A stretch of DNA of 64,000 nucleotides, taken from assembly GCF_024166365.1 (NCBI RefSeq), contig NC_064826.1:65381001-65445000 (forward strand), given 5' to 3'. The notes under the pieces were generated by a model. The model made no database searches and was not told the DNA's origin. It saw only the letters and a program-made list of their open reading frames with translations. Position numbers and translations under genes: made by a program. Shown here piece after piece: positions 35,301 to 46,993 of this stretch (its first letter is position 1; each line of letters starts with the position of its first letter). Origin of the DNA: Elephas maximus indicus. Its lineage: Eukaryota > Chordata > Mammalia > Proboscidea > Elephantidae.

Positions 35301-35382
35301 CAAAACTAAAAGCCCCCCAAAAAAAAAAAATTTTTTTTTTTTTTTTTGGGCTTTTAGTTTTGTTTTGTTTTGTTTTTTTAAA
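35281..35382. repeat. Perfect inverted repeat, 35-bp arms with A/T centre
   Basis: The left arm 35281-35315 and the right arm 35348-35382 are exact reverse complements over all 35 bases. Between them lie CCC, A12 and T17, so most of the centre can pair too. The left arm overlaps the A-rich tail of an AfroSINE. Confidence 0.97.
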
Positions 35383-35667
35383 TTCCCAAGTGCATCTTCA
35401 GGCAGAAAGTGATAATTACAGTCTTTCTTCCCCTTGTTGGCCTTATAGATTTTCTTCTCCGACTGGCTCTTATTTCTCCTATTTGAGGCGGTATTTGACT
35501 TGTGTTCTGAGTTTTCAGCCTGGGAGTGTTATCTTTGTTTTATAGCCAGAAGTATCTGAAATTGGAAATTGTAAGGTAAAATTTCCTTAATCTTGTACTA
35601 CTTTGCTTTTTTCTATCAGCACTTCTTTTCTAATTTGTTTCTGGTTTAGCGGAGGCCGGCTCTCATT

Positions 35668-35832
35668 TGGAAACACGGTGGTGTAGCGATTAAGTGTTAC
35701 GGCTGCTAACCAAAGGTTGACAGTTTGAATCCACCAGGTGCTCCTTGGAAACTATGGGGCAGGTCTACTCTGCCATACAGGGTTGCTATGAGTCGGAATC
35801 AACTCGACCGCAGTGGTCTTTTTTTTTTTTTG
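35668..35832 (+). mobile_element. AfroSINE, short form
   Basis: Nearly full length, ending in a T12 run. A-box-like 'tggtgtagcgattaag' and B-box-like 'gtttgaatcc' are present. Confidence 0.9.
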
Positions 35833-36524
35833 GTGGATCTCATTATCCCCTGAATATTTTAAACACCGTTTAACAAACGGTAATACATTTATAAACAGAA
35901 ATGCAAAGTTTTTTTTTGTAATCTCCATAAGTAATAACTTATGGAAGATAATCTAAACGATTTTAGAATGAGAATCAAGGACCCAGACTTGGAAATAAAA
36001 TGGTTAAATCAAACAATAGCCCGAGGCTCCCATCTCTGTTTTCCATTCAGCCAAGAAAACACACAAATAAGGGGAAATGGCCAAAGTATCAGAACTGAAG
36101 GCTAAGAATCAAGCATATGCCAGGTTTCTGAAGACGTTTCTACTAATTAGAAGCTAATGGGAACAGTATAAGAGTGGGCCCCTCTCAGAAATGAGACAAA
36201 ACATCACCGTGGCAGTCAGAAGAGGTGTTAGCCACCCCCGACTCAGAGCCATTGATGGCTGAATACTGCTTGGGAGACCCGGTTAAGGAGCCTGCTGAAA
36301 GCAAATCCCTCAGGCATCCTTTGCCTTTGTTTATTGTGGCCTTAGAAGTCCTCCGGCACTCAGGAATACTCATCAATTAAGAGAGACACACTGGCCAAAG
36401 TAACTGGGTGATAAAAGGAAGTAAATTCACTTTCCGCAAGCTAAGTTGAATTAACCTGGAGGGCAGGAGAAAGAGAGGGAACAAAAGCCCTGAGAAAGGC
36501 CTGCTTGGATTTGGTAATAATAAC
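35833..36524. other. Intron 2 stretch, apparently single-copy
   Basis: No feature is supported between the SINE and the following MIR. Confidence 0.4.
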
Positions 36525-36740
36525 TCGTTATGGCATTTCTATTGTTCGCCTGACACTTTATTCATGCCCTCATTTAATCTTCACAAGTATCCTATGAGGG
36601 ATACTGTTAGTCCTATTTGAGGATTAAACACTGAGCCTTAGGCAAGTTGCTTAATGGTGAAAACAGGTTTTGAACACATATTCACCTCAATGCAGAAGGC
36701 TTGCTTTTCCCACTAGGTGGTGCTACCTGTCCTTTGCTAC
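36525..36740 (-). repeat. MIR SINE, reverse
   Basis: 'tgccctcatttaatcttcac' and 'gcttgcttttcccactaggt' mark a reverse MIR. It carries a CTCF-like word at its end. Confidence 0.78.
36710..36723 (+). promoter_or_regulatory. Candidate CTCF core motif in MIR
   Basis: CCACTAGGTGGTGC differs by one base from the CTCF core CCASYAGRKGGCRS. Motif evidence only. Confidence 0.25.
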
Positions 36741-37032
36741 TTAGAATTCTGATAAGGCAAATTAGCCAAGGAACTGCCCTGGGACTCTCCTATTGCCTTA
36801 TTTTGTGAACCTTGTCTCCCTGTGGACTCAGCTTGTCAATCAGGTTACCTGCCACTCCTGCAGCTCCTTCTAGACTTTCTTGTTCATAGCCCCTGCTTAG
36901 GAAAAAACTTAAGTTGTTATGTTCTGTAATGCTTGATCTTTCCCCCACCACAGCACAATAGATCAGGGGTGGTATCTGGCTCAAGGGCTGGTCAGTGGGC
37001 TTTAGCATGGCTTCCTATGAAAAAAGAACTCA

Positions 37033-37175
37033 AGCGTAGTGGGTTAGAGCATCGGATCTGGAGTAAGAATGCCTGGGTTCAAATCCTGACTCCTCCATTC
37101 ACTACTGACATGAGTGGGGCCAAGATTTAACTTCTTCAAATCTCATCCATCGATTGTCGAGTGGGGATATTGATA
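37033..37175 (+). repeat. MIR SINE, sense
   Basis: 'gttagagcatcggatctgga' followed by 'gcctgggttcaaatcctgac' is the MIR tRNA-derived head. Confidence 0.85.
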
Positions 37176-37311
37176 GAATTGGTTCTAGGAACCTCAAGCA
37201 AAGATTCATGGATCCTCTTCATCCATACATGCACCTGTATGGGCATCTTTGTGTTGTCTGTAGAAGCATATCCCAAGTCTATTATATGAAACACTGATTC
37301 CGGGGCTGCTA

Positions 37312-37532
37312 ACAAAAAGCCAAAACCAAAGCTGTTATCGTTGAGTAGATTCCTACTCATGGTGGCACCATGTGTTTCAGAGTAGAACTTCTCCATAGGG
37401 TTTTCTAGGCCTTTTAATGTTTATAGAAGCAAATCACAAGGTCTTTCTTCCGAGGTGCCGCTGGGTGGGTTCGAACAGCTAATCTTTCCGTTAGCAGTGG
37501 AGTGCAAACCATTTGCACCACCCAGAGACTTT
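37312..37532 (-). mobile_element. AfroSINE, long form, reverse
   Basis: The middle segment 'gaagcaaatcacaaggtctt' is present and the head ends at 'caccacccagagac'. Confidence 0.87.
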
Positions 37533-37647
37533 TTGAGGCTTCTAATAGGTCTTACAAAAAAAAGTTCCATGGTCAAATAAGTTCTGGAAAACCCGTGTTA
37601 AATTAGACAGGTTTTCTTAACACAGGACTTTTCAGAACTTTTCATAT

Positions 37648-37797
37648 ATTGCCGTCCATTCACTTCCGACTCATAGCGACTCTATAGGACAGAGTGGAAC
37701 TGCCTCAAAGGGTTTCCAAGGAGTGGCTGGTGGATTTGAACTGGCAACCTTTTGGTTAGCAGCCTATCTCTTAACCACTGTGCCACCAGGGCTGCCA
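37648..37797 (-). mobile_element. AfroSINE, short form, reverse
   Basis: The body runs from 'tgccgtccattcacttccga' to the head 'gtgccaccagggctgcc'. The A tail is lost. Confidence 0.9.
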
Positions 37798-38962
37798 TGT
37801 AAATTGTAAATAAACAAGGGTACAAAGAACCTATGAATTTATTTAACCACAGAGCCTTTGTTTTTGAAGCATCTCACAGTACTAATACGCCGCAAAACTG
37901 ACTGGGAAATGCTGGTTTAAAGGAATGGAATTGGGCCTTACAGCAAAAGGGGAACTGGCATTTGGTAACAATAAAATTGCACACAGCCCTATGTACATTC
38001 ATCTGCCCCCCGAGTCACCACCTGAGGGCAAATTCTATCTCACGGAATAGGCAGAATAATGCCACTCCCAAAAAATATCTATGTCCTGATCTCTGAAAAC
38101 CATGAATATGCTGCTTTACATGGCCAAAGTGTCTTTGAAGATGTGATTAAATTAAGGACCTTGAGATGGAGAGATTGTTCTGAATGAGCTGGATCAGCTC
38201 AATCTAATTACGTGGGCCCTTAAGGAAAACAGGACAGATGTCCCTCAAAGAGTTAGTCTTACACCCTGAGTGTCTAGCTTCAGGTTGCACAATTCTCCCT
38301 CCCCTTAACTTCTTTCTCACTGTATATGCACTGGCACTACAACTCCCAGGATGCAACCTACTAAATAAGTAGAGAAGATACTATATTCTCAGATGATTAT
38401 AGTTGCTATGTGGTTTACAGGGCTCTCAAATATGAAGATGGTGAAAAGAATCCCAACTTGGAGACTATGAAAAATACACTGGCCCAGCAGAGGAAACATT
38501 ACCTGACAACTCAGGATGAAATAATTCTGAAACCATCTTTCTGCAAAAAACAAAAATTTTGGAAGACCTCTTCTTGACTTTATCCAAAGTTTTCAGGGGA
38601 CATGGCCTCTATGAAACCAAAGCAGATAATGGGCTGAGAGAAAAGCAGAAATGTAAAGGTAGCTGGGATAATTCCTTCTTCTGTTTTCCTCAGCTACTGC
38701 TCAGAACTTTAGGTAACCACACCTGCAGTTTCACCAGCTTGGGATGTAGACAATACCTCACACACAGAGGCTGGGTGTAACAGCTTTAATCCTGCACATG
38801 CCTTACTAGCAGGAAGTCCTTCTCTAAGTTTCCCCTTCCAGATATGAATCCCCAGCAGTGACTTAACCCCTGTTCAGGTAACTAACTGTTCTTTTGGTAA
38901 GCCACTGGATGTAGCAAGAACACAGATATTCCTTCTGAATTAAGGGACTCCTTTAACTCGTT
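37798..38962. other. Intron 2 stretch with a MaLR-like piece
   Basis: 38040-38280 ('atctctgaaaaccatgaata' ... 'gtgattaaattaaggacctt') resembles an old MaLR/LTR-type repeat that I cannot place in a subfamily. The rest is unassigned. Confidence 0.4.
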
Positions 38963-39045
38963 GTGGAGTTCCTGGGTGGTGCATTGGTTAACACACTTGA
39001 TTGCTTATGAAAGGTTAGAGGTTCGAGTCTGCCCAGACTCAAACC
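38963..39045 (+). mobile_element. AfroSINE head fragment
   Basis: Only the 5' part is present, from 'ggagttcctgggtggtgcat' to 'ttcgagtctgccc'. Confidence 0.78.
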
Positions 39046-40307
39046 CACACCACAAAAATACTGGGGTTTTTTTCCCACTAATTTTCCAGGATGCTGGCGG
39101 TTCCAGAAATGGGCTTCCTTGCCATTGCTTTTGCTATAGCTGCTGCCACAGAAAAGGGGAGGCCCATTGTTGCCTGACTAATTCCTTCCCATGCAATTGG
39201 TTTCTACTAACCTAATGCTAGTCCCCCTTCTAGCTCCTTCTGCCTTGGGGATGGGAGTAGCACCCTCTTCTATACCACCCCATCTCCCTATCTCACCCCA
39301 GACCTGTCTCCATGATGAAGCCATTCACCTCCACCCCTGGGTGTGATCCAGGCCTCCCCTTGCTCTGAGTCCAGAGCAAACTGAATTTTAGCATCCGATG
39401 GAGGAAGAAGTCCTTCTTAACCTTCTTCCAACTCATAGCCATTTAAAAAAAAAAAAAAAAAAAACTTCCCCAGGGTTAACCTTCTTATTTCAGTTGAATG
39501 AGAATAACAGAATTCATTTCCTTCAAGGAAAACAGCATCCCAACCACGAGATATGGTCTGACTCTAGGAGCTCAGCAACATTAGGGCAAAACAGTGTGAT
39601 AATGGTACATTTTCCAAAGTCTGAGTCATTCAGGCTTATCTATGGTTACTTTGTTAAATTTTAATCAGTGTTTTTTGGAATTTGAAAGACACATAATAAA
39701 ATAAATATGAGGCAACTGAACTCAGTGCAATGAATCTTGATTATTTTCCAACACCAGCTCTAGAAAGATATCTTTTCTTTCGAATTGAGTAAATTAAAAA
39801 TAAATACAAGAATAAATAAACATGTGCTCTGTTAAAAAAAAAAATCTGCAGCCCGAGGGATGGGAAGCAATATTCTGAGGAGTTGGCAGATAAGCTTTGA
39901 TATGAAAAAGATTCGCTTCAGGAGGCAGAAGGAAATGGTTTGTGATATTTGCTTCCTGTTTTCAATATTGTTAAAAAAAAAAAAATACAGGCAGCTGTTA
40001 AAGAAGAAGTATGTTAGGAGAACAGGCCACATGAAAAGAAAGTTTGGTTTAATAAGCATTTATAAATTCGAGCTGTTTTTCTACTCCTTCACTGGCCTTT
40101 CTTCAGTCTTCTTTGCTGGATCTCTTTCTCCTTTCAACCTTTATGTTAGTGTGCCCCAGGGCTCAGAGGAAGATGCCCCTACCCATCTAAAACCTGGGGG
40201 ATCCCATCTAGTCTGCCAGCTTCAATACCACAAAATGGTGTTAATATCTCCAGCCTGACTCTCTCCCCGAACTCCAGGTTTATCATATCCAACTATATAT
40301 ATAGCTT
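39046..40307. other. Intron 2 stretch, nothing assigned
   Basis: A runs occur near 39443-39462, 39834-39842 and 39973-39985. The 132-codon plus ORF at 39860 has no domain. Confidence 0.4.
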
Positions 40308-40519
40308 ATATACAAAAACCCATTACTGTCACTGACTCGTGGTGACCCCATGTGTATCAGAGTACAATTGTGCTCCACAGGAGTTTTAATGGCTGATTTT
40401 TTAGAAGTAGATTTTTTTTTTTAGATCACCAGGCCTTTCTTCCAATTTGTTTCTGGAGGGACTGGAACCTCCAGCCTTTTGGTTAGCAGTCGGGCTCATT
40501 AACCATTCGCACTACCAAT
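40308..40519 (-). mobile_element. AfroSINE, long form, reverse
   Basis: The body starts 'aaacccattactgtcactga', and the head region near 40500 is 'taaccattcgcactacca'. A small T run interrupts the middle. Confidence 0.87.
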
Positions 40520-41060
40520 TCATCTCAAACTTACCATGTCCAGACTGAACATAGAGGTTGCTGCCCCAACCTCTATGCTCTCCATCTTCCCCATCCTTGT
40601 AAATGACACTTTCATTTTCCAGTTGCACAAACTTAAACCTAGAAGGCATCTTTGATTCTTCAAGTTCCTTCACACATCACACCCCATAACAACAAGTCTT
40701 GTTGGTGCCATCAAAACATATCTCCAGTCTGACCGCTTCAAACCACCTACACTATAACCACCTTAATCCAACCCACAGAATTTCACCCTGGACTCCAGCA
40801 GTCAATGTCCAATAGTCTCTCTACTTCTACGCTTTCCTTTGTTCGCCCTCCACGCAGCCAGCCAGAGTGACCGTTGAAAAAGGTATATCAGACCATTTCA
40901 CTTCCCAATGCCTCCTCTCACATTAAGAATATGCTCTAAAGTCTTTCCCAAACCCTTTAGATATTTCTTTACGGTCTCTCCCTGTTGCTACCACTCCCTC
41001 TGTTACCCATCATCTGTCTGTTTGTCCTACAGTAATGGCTTATGTGTTACTATGATGCTG
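40520..41060 (+). repeat. L2 LINE, sense
   Basis: 'cagccagccagagtgaccgt' and 'gaccatttcacttcccaatg' match the L2 3'-region pattern. Confidence 0.65.
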
Positions 41061-41224
41061 GGAGATATGCCACCAGTATTTCAAATACCAGCAGCGTGAT
41101 CCATGTTGGACAGGTTTCAGTGGAGCTTCTAAACTAAGACAGACTAGAAAGAAAGGGCTTTCTTAAAAATGGTTAAAATCGCAAATGTTTTTTGTATAAT
41201 TTACCACGAAAAAAAAAAAGAAAA

Positions 41225-41810
41225 CCTGCACCTCTTACCCATTGCTCCCAAATCCCCCATCCCCCAGCCCTAGTTTACTTTCTGTCTTTATAGTTTTACC
41301 AATTATTGACTTTTGGCTATTACTAATGATGCTGCTATGAAAATTATGTGCGAGTTTTTTTTTTTTTTTTAATGGACATATGTTTTCATTTCTCATGGGC
41401 ATATACCTAGGAGTGCAATTGCTGGATCATATGATAACTCTATGTTTAATCATTTGCAAAACTGCCAGACTGCTTTCCAAAGCAGCTGTACCATTTTACA
41501 CACCCATCAACAGTATGAGACTTCCTATTTCTCCACTTATTTGCTAATATTTGTTGTTATTTGTCTTTTTAATTATAGCCCTCCAAGTAGATGGGAGGTG
41601 GTATTTCACTGTGGTTTTGATTTACATTTACCTGATGGCTGAGGATATTGAGCACAGTTTGTATACCTTCTTTGTCTATTCAGGTCCCTTGCCTATTTTT
41701 AAATTGGATTATTTGTCTCTTTATCACTGAGCTATAATATGTCTTTATATATTCTTGACATAAGTCCCTTACTAACTATATGATTGAGCATATAATTTTG
41801 AGAGTCAGAT
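41225..41810 (-). mobile_element. L1 3' region, reverse
   Basis: 'catatacctaggagtgcaat' and 'ctgccagactgctttccaaa' are characteristic antisense L1 words. The fragment is about 0.6 kb. Confidence 0.85.
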
Positions 41811-41901
41811 GTTCATTGATAAAACCAAAGGATAGTTATGTTTGCTCAGAAAGGTATATGCTGTAGGAAGTGCAGGGAGAAAAAGATGATACCCAAGGTT
41901 T

Positions 41902-42490
41902 TTGTTGTTGTTCTTAAGTGCCATCTAGTCAGTTCCAGCTCATAGCAACCCCATGTACAACAGAATGAAACACTGCCCGGTCCGACGCCATCCTCAAAAT
42001 TGTTATGCTTGAGCCCATTGTTGCAGCCACTGTGTCAGCCTAACTGATTGAAGGTCTTCCTCTTTTTCACTGACCTTCCACTTTACCAAGTGTGATGGCT
42101 TTCTCCAGGGACTGATCCCTCCTGACAACATGTCCAAAGTATGTGAGACGAAGTCTTGCCATCCTCGCCTCTAAGACATATTTTTTTACTTCTTCCAAGA
42201 CGGATTTGTTTGGCCTTTTGGCAGTTCATTGTATATCCAATATTCCTCGCCAACACCATAATTAAAAGGTGTCAAGTCTTCTTCAGTCTTCCTTATTCAT
42301 TGCCCAGCTTTTGAATGCATATAAGGCAATGAAAGCACTGGCTTGGGGCAGGCACACCTTAGTCCTTAAAGTGACATCTTCTCTTTTTAACACTTTAAAG
42401 AAGTCTTTTGCAGCAGGTTTGCCCAATGCAATGTGTCATTTGATTTCTTGACTGCTGCTTCCATGGGTGTTGATTTTGGACCCAAGTAAA
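41902..42490 (-). mobile_element. RTE 3' part, reverse
   Basis: The tail 'gttgttgttcttaagtgcca' is followed by about 590 bp towards RT. A stop codon replaces the ancestral Arg codon at 42438-42436. Confidence 0.9.
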
Positions 42491-43274
42491 AAAAAAGGTA
42501 AGACACCCCCATTTAGAGAGTGAGCAGAAGAAGAGGAATCAGAGAAAACTATGAAGGGTTGCCCATAGAGAGAGAAGATACTCTCAGGGAAGCTAAAAAA
42601 AAAAAAAGAATTTCAAGAAGTGAACAACAGTATTGGATATAGCAGAGAAGTGTAATAAGATAAAGATTGAAAAATGTGGAGGGGAACGGTCACTTGGAGG
42701 CCACTGGTTACCACTGTCAGAGCAATTCCAATGGTGTCCTCGGGACAGAAGGCAGGTGGTGATGGACTACAGGGTGCATGGGTGGTGAGGAAGAATGTGC
42801 AGAAAGCAGAGATCACACTTTCAAGAAGTTTGACCAAAAAGAGATCAAAAGAAGTTGGAAAGAAGCTCTTACAAGGTAAGAGCAAAGAGTCATTAGAGAG
42901 GGAGATGCTGGATATATGATTAAGAGAAGTTATTTTCGGAGCAACATTCAACTGCAGGGTATATGATTAATTGCAAAGATGGAGGTGTTGGTCTTGGATT
43001 GGAGGAGAGACCCCTCTCCCTCTAAATGAAAGGGAGAAAGTACAGGTAAGTATTGAATCTTTTACAGTGAAACCTTTGAGAGCCGAAATTCGACAGGACT
43101 ACCTTGTTTTTCCAGGTCTCACAAATTTTCCACCTTTGATAGGGTGCAGTCTTACCACTTTACTATCACTTGCTATTAGTGGAAAATATTTTAGTTTTCC
43201 TTCTCTGATAGGTTTCCGCCTTACACAGGTTCTGGCTTTTATAAGTTTTATTGTACTTCAACCCTCAGAAACTT
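42491..43274. other. Intron 2 stretch, purine-rich unassigned repeat
   Basis: 42500-42960 resembles the unassigned family at 25263-26440. 43070-43270 is single-copy looking. No gene is supported. Confidence 0.35.
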
Positions 43275-43695
43275 AAGTCAGTTGTGGTAGAAATAATTAG
43301 TGTTCACCAATGTCTAGTTCTCTTCCCCTCGAGGCTCACAGAAGACTACACTTTTTAGTCCCCTTGTAATTTGGCAGGATCATGGGACTTTTTTGACTAA
43401 CAGCATGTGAACAGAACAAAAAAGAGTCACTCCCAGACTTAGGCAGTGAAGTGGGAATTTTTTAGTCTATTTCTCTCTGTGGTGTCATGATAGTGAAGAG
43501 AACCTCAGGCAGAGATGGTGAAGTCACAAGACCAAAGCAGCTTAGATTCCTGATCAAACAATGGACATTTTTCTGAACTGTCACCTGTAATTACAGTGGA
43601 CTTTGTAACAATGAGAAATAAACTTTCATTGTGTTAAGCATCTGGGAATTGAGCATTATTACAATAGCATAATTTAGTCTACACTGATTAAATCC
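43275..43695 (+). mobile_element. Old MaLR-like LTR
   Basis: 'ccaatgtctagttctcttcc' near the start and 'aaataaactttcattgtgtt' near the end follow the MLT1-type LTR pattern. The end is eroded and no target duplication was found. Confidence 0.5.
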
Positions 43696-44849
43696 TAGCC
43701 TAAGGAAAATTTAGGCTATATTGGCAAATAGAATCAGAGGAAAAGTTGAGCAACCTAACTAAAGAAAAGAGAGCTGCAACTGGGCAACTGGAATCAGTAA
43801 TGCGAAGTGAGTTCACCAAGGTGGAGATGTGCAAAGTTTCAGCAGGGAGGATACTTTAGGAAGGACTGCTGTGATATTTGGTAATGGTAATGTAATCTGC
43901 CTCAGAAAGTTAAGGAGTTGTGAGTCATCTACAAAGGAATTGGGGGTCATTTACAAAGACATTACAGGGTGACATCAGGACAGAGATAAAAAGAAATGAT
44001 TGAGTCAGATATCTAAGTCTTTAGTGAAAATGGGAGAGTGACTGGAGTTTGTGAGATTATAGATATAAGGGGATAAAAGGTACATTGTTTGGTGATATAA
44101 ACCTTAAAGGATGAAGGGTTTTTACACAGGGAGGAGGAGTAACCATTGTTGATCTAGAAGAAGGTAGTTCTCAACTCCATACTCTTTAGAATAAATATTA
44201 GAGGAATAGGGCTTTAGCAAAAATGGTATTTCATTTAAGATTTCATTTTAGACAAGACTGTAGAAGATAAAAGAAAATATATTTGCCATAGCTTGTAGAT
44301 TGAAAGGGCAAAATTGAAACCAGAACAAAGCAGCCAACTGAAAATATGCTTTGGTGACGTTAATAACAAGCTTGACACTGCACAAAATTGCATCCATGAT
44401 GAAGAAGCTGACTCTGGGAACAATCCCGGAATGTACAGAAAATGAGAAAGCCCTGAATATGATAAAAGAGCTCTAACCTTTGAATAACAGATGTTTCTGA
44501 AGAAAAAAAAAAATGTTAATAATAAGCAGGACAATGTATGGAAAACTTCTAATGAGTGCTCAGATAGTTGCAGACATTATTGATATTTTCATTAAGAAAC
44601 ATTGAACACACATACTGTCTTTCACCTGCACCAAAGCCTTTACACACTCTAGCATGGTTTTGAATTGAGGCAGGTGCATGCACAATCACGCACACACAAG
44701 ATCTCATTTGTGCTTTTACAACACTGTTAATCTTTGGTCCCAATACCTTTATTAAATAGTCCATTATTTCTCCACTGATTTGTGCTGCCTCATCTGTCAT
44801 TACAGGTGTTTTCTGCAAGTGGGCCCTGTTTCTAGGCTCTCAATTACCT
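43696..44849. other. Intron 2 stretch, nothing firm
   Basis: No recognisable exon or repeat family. Possibly more of the unassigned purine-rich family at 43780-44050. Confidence 0.35.
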
Positions 44850-45190
44850 TTCATTGGTCTAGTTATCTCTTCATACATCAATACCACACTGTTCTAATTA
44901 CAGTTTGCTTGGGTATCTCGTAGGATAATTACTTCCTCTTCTCTATTTCTTCTTTCCTTCCAATTCTTCTTTTTTCCAAAATTGACCAGCTATTTTCACT
45001 CTTTACTCTTTGAAAATTCTGTGAAGAAAAAAAATCAGAATTGCATTGAATTTATAGGTTAATTCAGACAGCATTGCCATCTTTACAATATTGAGTCTTT
45101 CCATGAACATAGTAAAACTCTCCTTTTATTTAGATGCCTTACCTTCGATAACAGTTTTATTATTTTCTCCCTAATGATCTTATTTATATC
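44850..45190 (-). mobile_element. L1 segment, inverted 5' part
   Basis: Antisense L1 words ('tcagaattgcattgaattta', 'caatattgagtctttccatg') end abruptly near 45190, where sense L1 begins. Confidence 0.7.
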
Positions 45191-45960
45191 CTGAGAACAC
45201 AAAGGAAAACACAAACAACCCAATGAAAAATGGGCAGTTTATGAATAGGCAATTCATACAAGTGGAAGTCCTGTGACTCTAAACATATGAGAAGACAATC
45301 AACTTTACTGGCAACCTGGAGAATACAAATTAAATAAAAATACCATCATACCATTTAATTGGCAAACATTGAAAAGTTTGAGAGTGTCAAGTGTTGGAAA
45401 TGATGTTGAACCCCCAAATTCTATTGATAGAAGAATAAATTGATATATTCAAATTTTATCGTTCTGTGCCATCAGGTTGATTCTGATTCAGAGCAACCCT
45501 ACGCGACAGATTAGGACGGCTTCATAGAGCTTCCAAGGAGTGGCTGGTGGATTCAAACTGCCAACCTTTTTGTTAGCAGCCTGAGCTCTTACCCACTTTG
45601 CCACCGGGGTACCAATATACCCATAAATGAGTATAATTTAATATAGTTGAAAATGTTCATATACTAATATCCAGTAATTCTATTTCTCTCTCAAGAAACC
45701 CCTGTAGAAATTAAAAGATATTTGTTATTTTTGAAAAAAGATTAAAACAACTAAACCGTGGTTTAATTACACATGGTAATCTGATTCAGCAGTTAAAAAA
45801 AACCAAAAACAAAATTCTCCATTCAAAAATGTAACAAGACTGGTAAAACTAAGTTACAAAAGTGAAATAGCATTTATGTAATTTTTAAGAACATAGAACA
45901 GTACACAGTGTCTATAGATACATATATGAGTAGTAAAAGAAGAAAAATTTAGAAGGAAAT
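45191..45960 (+). mobile_element. L1 ORF2 3' part, sense, split by AfroSINE
   Basis: 'acaacccaatgaaaaatggg' and 'tggaaatgatgttgaacccc' are sense L1 ORF2-end words. A reverse AfroSINE (45459-45613) interrupts it, and it resumes with 'cctgtagaaattaaaagata'. Confidence 0.72.
45459..45613 (-). mobile_element. AfroSINE, short form, reverse, in L1
   Basis: It runs from 'ctgtgccatcaggttgattc' to the head 'tttgccaccggggtacc'. Confidence 0.9.
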
Positions 45961-46112
45961 GATAAACATCAACTTTAATAGTTTACTCTGTAGAGAAACA
46001 AAGGGAGGGGAGAAAGGAAATGAGCTAGGCTTTTAATGTAAATTTTTATTTTAGAAAAAGGAAACACGGCAAAATTAATATTTATTACACATGGGTGGTG
46101 GCATATCCTATT

Positions 46113-46268
46113 GTGGAAACCCTGATGGCATGTAGTGGTTAAGAGCTATAGCTGCTAACCAAAAGGTTGGCAGTTCAAATCCACCAGGCGCTCCTTGGGG
46201 GCAGTTCTACTCTGTCCTATATGGTCGCTATGAGTCAAAATTGACTCACCAGCTCCTAACAACAATAG
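46113..46268 (+). mobile_element. AfroSINE, short form with small deletion
   Basis: The body lacks a few bases after 'gctccttgg' but is otherwise complete, ending 'ctcctaacaacaatagcaac' like the RTE tail. Confidence 0.88.
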
Positions 46269-46828
46269 CAACAAGTGCTATATTGATGTCTGATATAATA
46301 TTCCTAGAATTTTCTGTACGTTTGAATTATTTAATTAAAAAGTCTTAGGTTTGGTGCAAATGCAATCATAGACATTTAGATGAAACAACACAATAGAATT
46401 CTAACCTAGCTCCCTTTTACATATAAACGTAAAATATTTTTGATATTTTAAAATAATATGGACATTTCCAGGAATACAAGTCTGGTGTAAATAAATGCAA
46501 AATTGGACTTAATTTTGTTCAGAGCTTTACCAAGATTTTTTCTCATTTCGGAATGCTTGTGATATCTGAATCGCAATACGAAACACCTGAATAGTTTGAA
46601 TATGTAGCTGTTCCAGTCATGATGATTCTTCATAGGGGTGCAAACAAATCACTATTTAATCATATTATCTAGGGTAGTTATTTCCTAAGCACTATCATAT
46701 TGAACTTCACAGTACATTATTGTAATTTATTTATATCATCAATAATAACCATACTTACGTAATTATAATTCTTAGAAATTACTTTCATGTTGCCTATACA
46801 CCTTATAGGCAAGTAAAAAGAAACCAGA
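46269..46828. other. Intron 2 stretch, AT-rich
   Basis: Nothing assigned. Confidence 0.4.
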
Positions 46829-46880
46829 AACAAACCCAGTGCCGTCGAGTCGATTCCAACTCGTAGCAACCCTATAGAGA
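46829..46880 (-). mobile_element. AfroSINE tail stub
   Basis: A 50-bp 3'-end fragment, 'cccagtgccgtcgagtcgat' and onward, is among the least diverged matches to the shared SINE/RTE end. Confidence 0.85.
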
Positions 46881-46897
46881 CCTTATGTTTTATATTT

Positions 46898-46993
46898 ATA
46901 TTTTAAAAGTAAATATAATACCCTATATGAAATGATGAAATGATGAGTATGAGTATAGGCAAATATAGGGTATTATGTTTACTTTTAAAATAT
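46898..46993. repeat. Long hairpin-forming inverted repeat, 31-bp arms
   Basis: Arms 46898-46928 and 46963-46993 are reverse complements with one mismatch in 31 positions. They are separated by a 34-base loop containing repeats of 'gaaatgat'. It lies 17 bp after an AfroSINE tail stub. Confidence 0.93.

Noticed and set aside
46360..46385. Mariner/MADE-like terminal word 'ttaggtttggtgcaaatgc'
   Set aside because: There is only one end and no matching inverted repeat or TA duplication was found.
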